A stretch of DNA of 44,225 bases from an uncultured Erysipelotrichaceae bacterium. GTDB lineage: Bacteria > Bacillota_I > Bacilli_A > Erysipelotrichales > Erysipelotrichaceae. The notes below the pieces were generated by a model. The model saw nothing but the letters and a program-made list of their open reading frames with translations, was not told where the DNA came from and did not search any database. How positions within the stretch are numbered: position 1 is the first letter of the stretch; every line of letters starts with the position of its first letter. The stretch spans positions 1-44,225 of the forward strand of contig CACYXJ010000013.1 in assembly GCA_902778375.1 (NCBI GenBank). The letters run 5' to 3'. Positions 1-6,880 of the stretch are shown here, in pieces. Both the position numbers and the translations under genes were made by a program.

Positions 1-838
1 CGATGTGATCCGCCAGGCTGCTTCGCTTGGCATCAGAAAGATCAAGATCACCGGCGGCGAGCCTCTGGTCCGCAAAAACTGCACGGATCTGATCCGCGCG
101 GTAAAAGCCATCGACGGTATTGAAAAAGTCACCTTGACGACCAACGGCATTCTTCTGCCGCAGTATATCGGTGAGCTCAGAGAAGCAGGAATCGACGGCA
201 TCAATATTTCCCTCGACACCCTGAAGAAAGAACGTTTCAGGGAAATTACCGGCTTCGATGCCCTCGGTCAGGTGCTGGAGGGAATCAAGGCATCAGTGAA
301 TTCCGGAATCCGGACGAAGATCAATACCGTTCTGCAGAAAGGTGTCAATGACGATGAATGGGTGGATCTGATGAAACTGGCGGAAACCATGCCGCTCGAT
401 GTGCGATTCATCGAACTGATGCCGATCGGCTACGGCGACAAGAAACTCGGTGTCAACGACCATGAACTGCGGGAAAAGATCAGGGAAATGTATCCGGGAA
501 CCAAAGAGGATACAAGTGTTCACGGCAACGGACCGGCCACCTATGTCAGCATCCCCGGTTTTGCCGGCGGTGTCGGATTCATCGCGGCCATCAACGAAAA
601 GTTCTGCAGCGACTGCAACCGTATCCGGCTGACATGCACGGGAAGAATCAAACCGTGTCTGTGCTATGGTGAATCGTTCGACTTACGGGAAATCCTGCGG
701 ACAAAGGCAGGCGAAGAACGGAATTCACTGCTGAGGCAGACATTGCAGCAGGCAATTATGTACAAACCGAAGGAACACTGCTTCGAAACAAACAGCAAGA
801 TCACAGAAAAGAAGAAAATGAGTCAGATCGGAGGCTGA
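1..838 (+). CDS. moaA: GTP 3',8-cyclase MoaA (5' end outside window)
   Basis: Radical-SAM enzyme that rearranges GTP in the first step of molybdopterin synthesis, in the cytoplasm. The reading frame is open from base 2, so the start and the N-terminal CxxxCxxC radical-SAM cluster lie off the left edge. About 278 residues of a family usually near 320-330 are visible. Seen: the ITGGEPL motif soon after the edge, the C-terminal cluster motif FCSDCNRIRLTC...KPCLC (CxxC then a third Cys), and the terminal Gly-Gly that is conserved and functionally important in MoaA. The next gene starts four bases after the stop and its ribosome site GGAGG lies in the end of this gene, so the two are co-transcribed and probably translationally coupled. 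The family call is secure; the full length is not visible. Confidence 0.95.
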   Translation, partial: DVIRQAASLGIRKIKITGGEPLVRKNCTDLIRAVKAIDGIEKVTLTTNGILLPQYIGELREAGIDGINISLDTLKKERFREITGFDALGQVLEGIKASVNSGIRTKINTVLQKGVNDDEWVDLMKLAETMPLDVRFIELMPIGYGDKKLGVNDHELREKIREMYPGTKEDTSVHGNGPATYVSIPGFAGGVGFIAAINEKFCSDCNRIRLTCTGRIKPCLCYGESFDLREILRTKAGEERNSLLRQTLQQAIMYKPKEHCFETNSKITEKKKMSQIGG

Positions 839-841
839 AAC

Positions 842-1765
842 ATGGGAAAAGTACTGGCAATCTGCATCAGCGAGAAAAAAGGAACCCAGAAACATCAGGT
901 CGACGAAGCCGTGCTGAAGGAAGACTGGGGTATCGAAGGCGACGCTCATGCCGGCAACTGGCATCGTCAGGTTTCACTTCTGGCATTCGAAAAGATCGAG
1001 GATTTCCGAAGCAAAGGCGGTGATGTCGAATTCGGCGCATTTGGCGAAAACATTGTTGTCGAGGGATTCGACCTGCGTTCGCTTCCTGTCGATACCATAT
1101 TCCATATCGGCGAATGTGTTCTGAGACTGACCCAGATCGGCAAGGAATGCCATGACCACTGTTCCATTTTCAACCAGGTAGGTGACTGCATCATGCCCCG
1201 GGAAGGCGTCTTTACGGAAGTACTCAAAGGCGGCGCGATCCATGCCGGAGAAGAAGTGACAATCGAACCGCTGGCGGATGACAGACCGTTCACGGCAGCG
1301 ATCATCACCCTCAGCGACCGTGCCTACAAAAAGGAATATGAAGACCGCAGCGGGCCTGTGATCCGGGAAATCCTGGAAGAAAAAGGCTATCGGGTGATCG
1401 AACAGATCCTTCTGCCGGATGAAAAGAAGATGCTGAAACAGCAGCTGATCCGACTGGCTGACCAAAGACAGGTCAATGTCATTTTCACGACCGGCGGCAC
1501 CGGATTCTCCCGCCGCGATATCACACCGGAAGCGACTACCGAAGTCTGCGACCGTATGGCACCGGGTATTGCTGAAGCAATGCGGGCGGGATCGATGCAG
1601 ATCACGCCGAAAGCCATGCTGTCACGTCAGGTTTCCGGAATCCGCAAGGGAACGCTGATTGTCAATCTGCCGGGCAGTCCGAAAGCATGCCGGGAGGATC
1701 TCGATATCATTCTTTCACCGCTGGAACACGGACTTGGTATCCTCAGGGGGAGCGATACCGACTAA
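842..1765 (+). CDS. MOSC domain-MogA/MoaB fusion (molybdenum cofactor enzyme)
   Basis: A 307-residue two-domain protein. Residues about 1-145 are a MOSC domain (Mo cofactor/sulfur carrier type) with the Cys-bearing stretch GKECHDHCSIF and GDCIMPREGVF. Residues about 150-305 are a MogA/MoaB-type molybdopterin adenylyltransferase with ITLSDRA near its start, TTGGTGFSRRDITPEAT as the nucleotide/pterin loop, and NLPGSPKA. In the family, MogA adenylates molybdopterin before molybdate insertion; MOSC domains bind or transfer sulfur or cofactor. The fusion suggests that late cofactor steps are channelled in one polypeptide; this is inference. It follows moaA directly (start at 842, GGAGG upstream). 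No other mo genes or molybdoenzyme are in the window, so the remaining pathway must lie to the left or elsewhere. Confidence 0.9.
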   Translation: MGKVLAICISEKKGTQKHQVDEAVLKEDWGIEGDAHAGNWHRQVSLLAFEKIEDFRSKGGDVEFGAFGENIVVEGFDLRSLPVDTIFHIGECVLRLTQIGKECHDHCSIFNQVGDCIMPREGVFTEVLKGGAIHAGEEVTIEPLADDRPFTAAIITLSDRAYKKEYEDRSGPVIREILEEKGYRVIEQILLPDEKKMLKQQLIRLADQRQVNVIFTTGGTGFSRRDITPEATTEVCDRMAPGIAEAMRAGSMQITPKAMLSRQVSGIRKGTLIVNLPGSPKACREDLDIILSPLEHGLGILRGSDTD

Positions 1766-1801
1766 CTCTTCAGATTTTCAGTTTCTGTCTTCCGTCAAGG
1801 A

Positions 1802-1810
1802 TGGTAAACT
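1802..1810 (+). promoter_or_regulatory. Probable mgtE promoter (extended -10)
   Basis: TGG followed by TAAACT (1805-1810) forms an extended -10 element about 34 bases before the mgtE ATG. No good -35 is seen. The leader would be short (about 27 bases) with AAAGGGG as ribosome site, so there is no room for an M-box magnesium riboswitch. Confidence 0.4.
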
Positions 1811-1843
1811 GTAAAGTAGGTTTATAGGAAAGGGGAAGATCAT

Positions 1844-3226
1844 ATGACATATCAGAAGGAAAGTTTTGATGCTCTTGTCGAACGGATGAGTGAATACCTC
1901 ACCCAGAAGAAATATGTTCAGGCAAGGGAAACACTGGTAGATCTTGAACCTGTAGATATCGCTTTTATCATGGAAAGCCTGCCGGAAGACACGATTCCGG
2001 TCGTTTTCCGTTTACTGCCGAAAGAACTCGCGGCTGAGGTCTTTGTCGAACTTGACACTGATTCCCAGGAAAAACTGATCAAGGGATTCTCCAAATCCGA
2101 GCTGAAGGAAGTCGTCGATGAACTGTATCTGGACGACGTCGTCGATATTATCGAAGAGATGCCGGCCAATGTGGTAAAACGCATTATCGCTTCCGCCGAT
2201 GCCGATACGAGAAGGGATATCAACAATATCCTGCGTTATCCTGAATCTTCCACCGGCTCGATCATGACGACCGAGTATATCGATCTGAAGACGAATATGA
2301 CAGTGGCTGATGCCCTGAAAAAAATCCGCCGTGTCGGTCAGGACATGGAGACGATCAACGTCATGTACGTCACCGATCCCGCCCGTCATCTGCTGGGTTA
2401 CGTAACCATCCGCGATCTTCTGCTTGCCGATGAAAACGACACGATGGAAGAAATCATGGACGACAGCATTATTTCCGCATCCACGATGGATGACCAGGAA
2501 GAGACAGCCCGTAAGTTCGGCAAATACGACTTCCTGACCATGCCGGTCGTCGACAAGGAAAACAGACTCGTCGGTATCGTTACCGTCGACGATGCTCTGG
2601 ACGTCCTGGTTGAAGAGACAACGGAAGACATCGAACGAATGGCTGCTATCACGCCGACCGATGATTCCTATCTGAATACAAGCGTCATTTCCACCGTGAA
2701 ATCACGTATCCCATGGCTACTTCTGCTGATGGTTTCCGCGACGTTCACCGGTCAGATCATTTCCTCCTTCGAAGATGCCCTGGCTGCCTTCACGGTTCTG
2801 ACCGCATACATTCCGATGCTGATGGATACCGGCGGCAACTGCGGTTCCCAGGCAAGCGTCACCGTCATCCGCGGTATTTCCCTTGATGAGATCAAACTGA
2901 AGGATCTGGGTGCTGTCATATGGAAGGAAATCAGGGTCGCCGTGATCATCGGTGTGATCCTTGCCATATGCAACTTCGCCAAGCTGATGCTGGTCGACAA
3001 GATGCTGTTCGGCAATCCGATCACGGTCACAGTCGCGGCTGTCATCTGTCTGACACTGGTATGCACGGTTTTTGCCGCAAAGCTGGTGGGCTGCTCGCTG
3101 CCGATCTTTGCCAAGGCTTTGGGCTTCGACCCGGCAGTCATGGCTTCGCCGTTTATCACGACGATCGTCGATGCCATCTCGCTGCTGATCTATTTCCAGT
3201 TCGCCAAGTTTATCCTGCATATCTAG
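1844..3226 (+). CDS. mgtE: Magnesium transporter MgtE
   Basis: A 460-residue Mg2+ channel of the inner membrane. Domains in order: MgtE N domain (about 15-130, helical repeats rich in acidic residues), paired CBS domains (about 135-260, including GYVTIRDLL and GIVTVDDALDVL), a connecting helix, and a C-terminal membrane domain of about five helices (about 285-458). The signature PMLMDTGGNCGSQAS at the start of the pore region is typical. In the family, Mg2+ bound between the N and CBS domains closes the pore when cytosolic Mg2+ is high. Length is close to normal (about 450). It is monocistronic, with its own extended -10 and a strong terminator 20 bases after the stop. The ATG at 1844 is preceded by AAAGGGGAAGATC. 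Confidence 0.95.
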   Translation: MTYQKESFDALVERMSEYLTQKKYVQARETLVDLEPVDIAFIMESLPEDTIPVVFRLLPKELAAEVFVELDTDSQEKLIKGFSKSELKEVVDELYLDDVVDIIEEMPANVVKRIIASADADTRRDINNILRYPESSTGSIMTTEYIDLKTNMTVADALKKIRRVGQDMETINVMYVTDPARHLLGYVTIRDLLLADENDTMEEIMDDSIISASTMDDQEETARKFGKYDFLTMPVVDKENRLVGIVTVDDALDVLVEETTEDIERMAAITPTDDSYLNTSVISTVKSRIPWLLLLMVSATFTGQIISSFEDALAAFTVLTAYIPMLMDTGGNCGSQASVTVIRGISLDEIKLKDLGAVIWKEIRVAVIIGVILAICNFAKLMLVDKMLFGNPITVTVAAVICLTLVCTVFAAKLVGCSLPIFAKALGFDPAVMASPFITTIVDAISLLIYFQFAKFILHI

Positions 3227-3241
3227 CAGACATTTAAAACT

Positions 3242-3296
3242 GACAGTAAAAGGATGTCCGTTTCCCTGTTTGAGAAGCAGACATCCTTTTTCAGTT
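3242..3296 (+). terminator. Rho-independent terminator after mgtE
   Basis: AAAAGGATGTC (3248-3258) pairs with GACATCCTTTT (3280-3290), an 11-bp stem followed by T residues. The flanking ACTG/CAGT can extend it. It lies between convergent genes and may also serve the minus-strand lipoprotein, though its T run is weaker on that side. Confidence 0.85.
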
Positions 3297-3312
3297 GCAA
3301 ATTCAGAAGTGA

Positions 3313-3915
3313 TTATTCGGCATAGATATCGCCGAGACCGGCGAACTTCACGGATTTGACAGGCATCGTTTTGATCGCTTCCTCAGGATCGACATCATAG
3401 TTGTCGACATTGCCGTCAAAGACTACCGTATAGCTGTGGGGACCGTAATGGAAATTGTATTCCATTGTTTCCAGATTGCTCATCCAGATACTCCAGCCGT
3501 CAGCGAGAAGATCGCCGCCGGTTTTTCCGACCAGTTTGTCGAGTTCTTCCTGACTGATTGCTGTTTCGTTGAGATATTCCGTCCTGGCAATGGGCAGGGT
3601 GGAAATCAGATTATAGAGTTTCTCGTCATGTTCCTGATCGAGAATATCGAGTTTGTCGATCTCCGCGACTGTCTCATCCGGCAGGTCGACAAAGAATCTG
3701 TAGCATTCGCCGTCCTTGTCGAAGGCATAGACGAACTGGTTTCCCGACTGTGTCCATTCGGTTGAGCCGGCTTCGATTGCGAATGCATCCGCGACCGTTT
3801 TGATGTTTGCCGGATCGAATGCATCAGCATTCTGGCTGTTGTTCTGGCTGCTGCAGGCAGATGCCATTGTCAGGCACATGAGTGCGGCAAGCAGCAGTTT
3901 TTCTGTTTTCTTCAT
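3313..3915 (-). CDS. Putative lipoprotein of unknown function
   Basis: 200 residues. The N-terminus is a lipoprotein signal: MKKTEK, a hydrophobic stretch (LLLAALMCLTMA), then ASAC at residues about 18-21 as the lipobox cysteine, followed by an Asn/Ser/Gln-rich linker. The mature part is acidic, with alternating beta-like segments (QFVYAFDKDGECYRFFVDL, YTVVFDGNVDNYDV) and no motif I recognise. It starts 35 bases after the trpS stop with AAAGGAG as ribosome site, so it may be read with trpS from the T-box promoter, although I see no functional reason for the pairing. The protein should sit on the outer face of the membrane. Function is unknown. Confidence 0.75.
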   Translation of the reverse strand: MKKTEKLLLAALMCLTMASACSSQNNSQNADAFDPANIKTVADAFAIEAGSTEWTQSGNQFVYAFDKDGECYRFFVDLPDETVAEIDKLDILDQEHDEKLYNLISTLPIARTEYLNETAISQEELDKLVGKTGGDLLADGWSIWMSNLETMEYNFHYGPHSYTVVFDGNVDNYDVDPEEAIKTMPVKSVKFAGLGDIYAE

Positions 3916-3950
3916 ATCACAAAACTCCTTTCTTCTAATTTGATTCTGAA

Positions 3951-4940
3951 TCAGATGATTTCCATGCCGATTGCCTTCTGGACCTGATCCAGTTTTTCAT
4001 CGGCGATCTGATTGGCTCTTTCGGCACCGGTTTTCAGGGCTTCATTGATCTCGCCGGAAGCGAGAATCTCATGATAGCGGTTCTGGATCATTTCCAGAGT
4101 TTCGCAGACCTTGTCAGCGACAGCGCGTTTGAAATCGCCGTATCCCTTGCCGGCAAATTCTGCTTCGATATCGGCCATCGGGCGGTCATCGGAAAGGGAG
4201 GAAAGGATCTGCATCAGGTTAGAGATACCCGGCTGGTTTTCCGGATCGTATTTGACCTGGCCAAGGGAATCGGTTACTGCCGACATGATTTTCTTGCGGG
4301 CAGTCTTCAGGTCGTCAAGCAGATAGATGCATCCCTTGTTTGTCTCGTCGGATTTGGACATCTTTTTGGAAGGATCGGAAAGTGACATGATCCTGGCACC
4401 GACCTTGGCAATCAGCGGTTCCGGTACCTTGAAGAGATGACCGTAACGGTTGTTCATTCTTTCCGCTACATCTCTGGTCAGCTCGACATGCTGTTTCTGG
4501 TCTTCGCCGACCGGTACATAGTCGGGATCATAGAGCAGGATGTCGGCAGCCATCAGTGCCGGATAGGTATAGAGACCGCCGGAAAGATTGCGCTCACCCT
4601 TGGCCTGTTTGTCCTTGAACTGGGTCATGCGGTTGAGTTCGCCCATATAGGTATGACAGCACATGATATAGCCGAGCTGGGCATGTGCCCTGACATCTGT
4701 CTGCAGGAAGATCGTTGCCTTTGCAGGATCCAGTCCGCAGGCCAGGTAAAGGGCGACACAGTCGCGCAGGTTGGCATGCAGTTCCTCGGGATCCTGGGGA
4801 ACGGTAATGCAGTGCAGATTGGCGATGAAGGCGAACATCTCATATTCGTCCTGGTATTCGACAAAGTGCTTCAGAGCTCCGATGTAGTTGCCAAGATGGA
4901 GCTGTCCGGTCGGCTTGATGCCTGATAACATTCTTTTCAT
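3951..4940 (-). CDS. trpS: Tryptophanyl-tRNA synthetase
   Basis: 329-residue class I synthetase that charges tRNA-Trp. Seen: GIKPTGQLHLGNY near the N-terminus, where HLGN is the HIGH-type ATP motif, and PSKKMSKSD at about residue 190, the KMSKS loop. Length is normal (about 325-335). An upstream GTG at 4946 is in frame, but AGGAGA ends immediately before it (4947-4952); the ATG at 4940 has proper 6-base spacing and gives the usual MKRMLSG start. It is preceded by a T-box leader whose predicted specifier is the Trp codon UGG, so uncharged tRNA-Trp should raise expression. A lipoprotein gene follows 35 bases downstream. Confidence 0.95.
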   Translation of the reverse strand: MKRMLSGIKPTGQLHLGNYIGALKHFVEYQDEYEMFAFIANLHCITVPQDPEELHANLRDCVALYLACGLDPAKATIFLQTDVRAHAQLGYIMCCHTYMGELNRMTQFKDKQAKGERNLSGGLYTYPALMAADILLYDPDYVPVGEDQKQHVELTRDVAERMNNRYGHLFKVPEPLIAKVGARIMSLSDPSKKMSKSDETNKGCIYLLDDLKTARKKIMSAVTDSLGQVKYDPENQPGISNLMQILSSLSDDRPMADIEAEFAGKGYGDFKRAVADKVCETLEMIQNRYHEILASGEINEALKTGAERANQIADEKLDQVQKAIGMEII

Positions 4941-4958
4941 AAACACTCTCCTGAAATG

Positions 4959-5170
4959 AAAAAACCCTTCCGTGAAGGGACGCTTGTACAGCGCGGTGCC
5001 ACCCGACTTATCCGCAGAAAATGCAGATCACTTGAGGGGATAACGGACCGCCGTATTTCGTTCGAAATAGATGCTCCCGGGTTCCAGCGCATCATCCGGT
5101 ATGGACAGCTTTCATCAGCCGCTGTCTTTCTGAACAGGGACCGATCATGATGCTTGCGCCCGATCATTGC
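4959..5170 (-). promoter_or_regulatory. T-box riboswitch (tRNA-Trp) of trpS
   Basis: Read on the minus strand. The conserved T-box GGTGGCACCGCG (4992-5003 region) precedes a terminator hairpin (CCCTTC 4974-4979 region with GAAGGG at 4965-4970) and a run of T at 4959-4964. Upstream is a stem I-like region with ACAGCGGCTGATGAAAGCTGT and then TGG at 5086-5084 followed by AACCCGGGAGC, the expected place for the specifier codon. TGG is tryptophan, agreeing with the downstream gene. In this family, uncharged tRNA stabilises the antiterminator and lets transcription proceed. Confidence 0.92.
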
Positions 5171-5176
5171 GAGTCA

Positions 5177-5205
5177 ATTAAAACACACTTGATGACGGTT
5201 TTCAA
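5177..5205 (-). promoter_or_regulatory. Promoter of the trpS T-box transcript
   Basis: Minus strand: -35 TTGAAA (5205-5200), 17-base spacer, -10 TTTAAT (5182-5177). This places the start of the leader near 5170. It is divergent from the spx promoter, with roughly 30 bases between the two promoter cores. Confidence 0.7.
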
Positions 5206-5232
5206 GACGGTGGAAGAGGCTATTGACGTGCG

Positions 5233-5241
5233 TGCTATAAT
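5233..5241 (+). promoter_or_regulatory. spx promoter (extended -10)
   Basis: TGC followed by TATAAT (5236-5241) is a consensus extended -10. The expected -35 window (5213-5218) is GAAGAG, a poor match. A TTGACG at 5223-5228 lies too close to act as its -35. The spx ribosome site AAAGGAG and ATG follow about 10-20 bases later. Confidence 0.6.
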
Positions 5242-5260
5242 GCAAGGGAAAGGAGTTCAT

Positions 5261-5704
5261 ATGATCGTTGTCTATACTTCTCCGGGCTGTGCGAGCTGCC
5301 GTAAAGTCAAGCAATGGCTGAAAGACAGGGAACTCCCGTTTATTGAAAAAAACATATTCAAGACTCTGCTCAATACAAACGAGATCAAACATCTTCTGAT
5401 GCGAAGCGAAAACGGCAGTGATGATATCATCTCCAAACGCAGCAAGATCATACAGGAAAGCAACATCGACATCGACGCCATGACGACCGATCAGCTGATC
5501 CGGTTCATCAAGCAGAACCCGAGTGTCCTCAAGCGTCCGATCATTCTTGATGAAACCAGTTTCCAGGTCGGTTACGACGAAGAGGAGATTGCTGTATTTG
5601 TCCCGCAGGAACTGCGCAAGGTAGCCGAAAGGGCCTGCTGCAATACCTGTCCGAGCTATAAATCGTGTGAGAACGTCAGAAAAACAGAAGAAACCGTATC
5701 ATGA
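5261..5704 (+). CDS. spx: Spx-family redox transcriptional regulator with Cys-rich tail
   Basis: 147 residues, ArsC/Spx fold. Spx binds the RNA polymerase alpha C-terminal domain and redirects transcription during disulfide stress. Seen: VVYTSPGCASCRKVKQWL with the redox switch C10xxC13; the NIF-K-L-N-EIKHLL and GSDDIISKRSK segments; and RPIILDETSFQVGYDEEEI, matching Spx closely. Although the frame is open from 5147, the start at 5261 is set by AAAGGAG six bases upstream and by alignment to the family N-terminus. Odd: the protein is about 16 residues longer than Bacillus Spx (131) and ends in a tail containing CCNTC and a further Cys, not found in the canonical protein as I know it. The gene stands alone, divergent from trpS. 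Confidence 0.9.
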   Translation: MIVVYTSPGCASCRKVKQWLKDRELPFIEKNIFKTLLNTNEIKHLLMRSENGSDDIISKRSKIIQESNIDIDAMTTDQLIRFIKQNPSVLKRPIILDETSFQVGYDEEEIAVFVPQELRKVAERACCNTCPSYKSCENVRKTEETVS

Positions 5705-5731
5705 TTTGTGATGCGTGATTCTTCTTTTTTT
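5698..5731 (+). terminator. Weak terminator after spx
   Basis: ATCATG (5698-5703) can pair with CGTGAT (5714-5719), a 6-bp stem with one G-U pair, followed by TTCTTCTTTTTTT. The stem is short, so termination may be partial. Confidence 0.4.
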
Positions 5732-5732
5732 G

Positions 5733-5738
5733 TATAAT
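5733..5738 (+). promoter_or_regulatory. mnmA promoter -10, probably leaderless start
   Basis: A consensus TATAAT ends eight bases before the mnmA ATG (5747). A start seven or so bases downstream of the -10 would leave almost no 5' leader, and no Shine-Dalgarno sequence is present before the ATG. The -35 is not clear. Confidence 0.5.
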
Positions 5739-5746
5739 ATCTAAGT

Positions 5747-6880
5747 ATGAAAATTCTCGTTGGTCTGTCAGGCGGTGTCGACAGCGCTGTCGCCGCATAT
5801 CTTCTCAAACACCAGGGACATGACGTTACCTGCGCTTTCATGCGCAACTGGGACTCACTTGCCAATGACGATTTCAGCGGCAACCCGACACTGAACGATC
5901 CGATCTGTCCCCAGGAAGCCGATTACAACGATGCCATGGCAGTGGCAGAAAAACTCGGTCTTAAACTGCTGCGGATCGATTTCATCAAGGAATACTGGGA
6001 CGATGTCTTCCGCACATTCCTCGAGGAATACAAGAAGGGACGCACGCCGAACCCCGACATTCTCTGCAACCGCTATATCAAATTCGACAGTTTCATGCGC
6101 TTTGCCAGAGAGCAGGGTTTTGAGACGGTCGCGACCGGCCACTATGCCAAATGCGGCATAGAGAACGGCAATGCAGTACTGATGAAGGCGGATGACAGAA
6201 ACAAGGACCAGTCCTATTTTCTGGCAGAGATCAGAAGGGAAGTGCTGGACCATGTTGTCTTTCCGTTAGGAAGCATCGAAAAGCCGGAAGTCAGACGGAT
6301 CGCCGAGGAACTGGATCTTTCAATCGCTGACAAGAAAGATTCCACCGGCATCTGCTTTATCGGCGAACGGAATTTCCGTCAGTTTCTCAGCAACTATCTG
6401 CCGATGAAACCTGGAAAGATCATCAATATTTCCGGTAAAAAGGAAGTCGGCACCCATAAAGGTGTCATGTACTATACGATTGGCCAGCGCAAGGGTCTCG
6501 ATATCGGCGGTATCGGTCCGTTCTTCGTCGTCGGCAAGAATGTCGAAAGGAACGAACTGTATGTGACCGACCCGGCTCATGAGGATTATCTTTACAGCGA
6601 CAGCTGCCTGATCAGCGAAGTCAACTGGCTGGCAGACAGAGAACTGCCCCTGAACTGCGCGGCGAAGTTCCGCTACCGTCAGGCAGACAATCCTGTCACG
6701 ATCTCACTGAATGAAGACGGCACGCTTCTGGCATCCTATCCGCAGCTGATCCGTTCTGTCACGCCCGGTCAGGAAGCAGTCATCTATGACGGCGATACCG
6801 TGATCTGCGGCGGCAGGATCGAAAATATCTACAGAAACGGCGAGGATCTGCAGGAAAAGATCCGGTCCATGTTTATATGA
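5747..6880 (+). CDS. mnmA: tRNA-specific 2-thiouridylase MnmA
   Basis: 377-residue cytoplasmic enzyme that makes 2-thiouridine at the wobble U34 of tRNA-Lys, -Glu and -Gln, using sulfur relayed from a cysteine desulfurase. Seen: the PP-loop SGGVDS at residues 8-13, the catalytic cysteines C107 (NPDILCNRY) and C203 (STGICFIGER), and the C-terminal beta-barrel with YTIGQRKGLDIGG. Length is normal. The start is fixed by the family N-terminus (MKILVGLSGGVDS), yet there is no ribosome site and a TATAAT lies just upstream, so the mRNA may be leaderless. Its stop overlaps the recD2 start by four bases (ATGA), so the two form an operon. Confidence 0.96.
   Translation: MKILVGLSGGVDSAVAAYLLKHQGHDVTCAFMRNWDSLANDDFSGNPTLNDPICPQEADYNDAMAVAEKLGLKLLRIDFIKEYWDDVFRTFLEEYKKGRTPNPDILCNRYIKFDSFMRFAREQGFETVATGHYAKCGIENGNAVLMKADDRNKDQSYFLAEIRREVLDHVVFPLGSIEKPEVRRIAEELDLSIADKKDSTGICFIGERNFRQFLSNYLPMKPGKIINISGKKEVGTHKGVMYYTIGQRKGLDIGGIGPFFVVGKNVERNELYVTDPAHEDYLYSDSCLISEVNWLADRELPLNCAAKFRYRQADNPVTISLNEDGTLLASYPQLIRSVTPGQEAVIYDGDTVICGGRIENIYRNGEDLQEKIRSMFI

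Noticed and set aside
5223-5228. TTGACG as the -35 of spx
   Set aside because: Only seven bases separate it from the TATAAT, far from the 16-18 needed.
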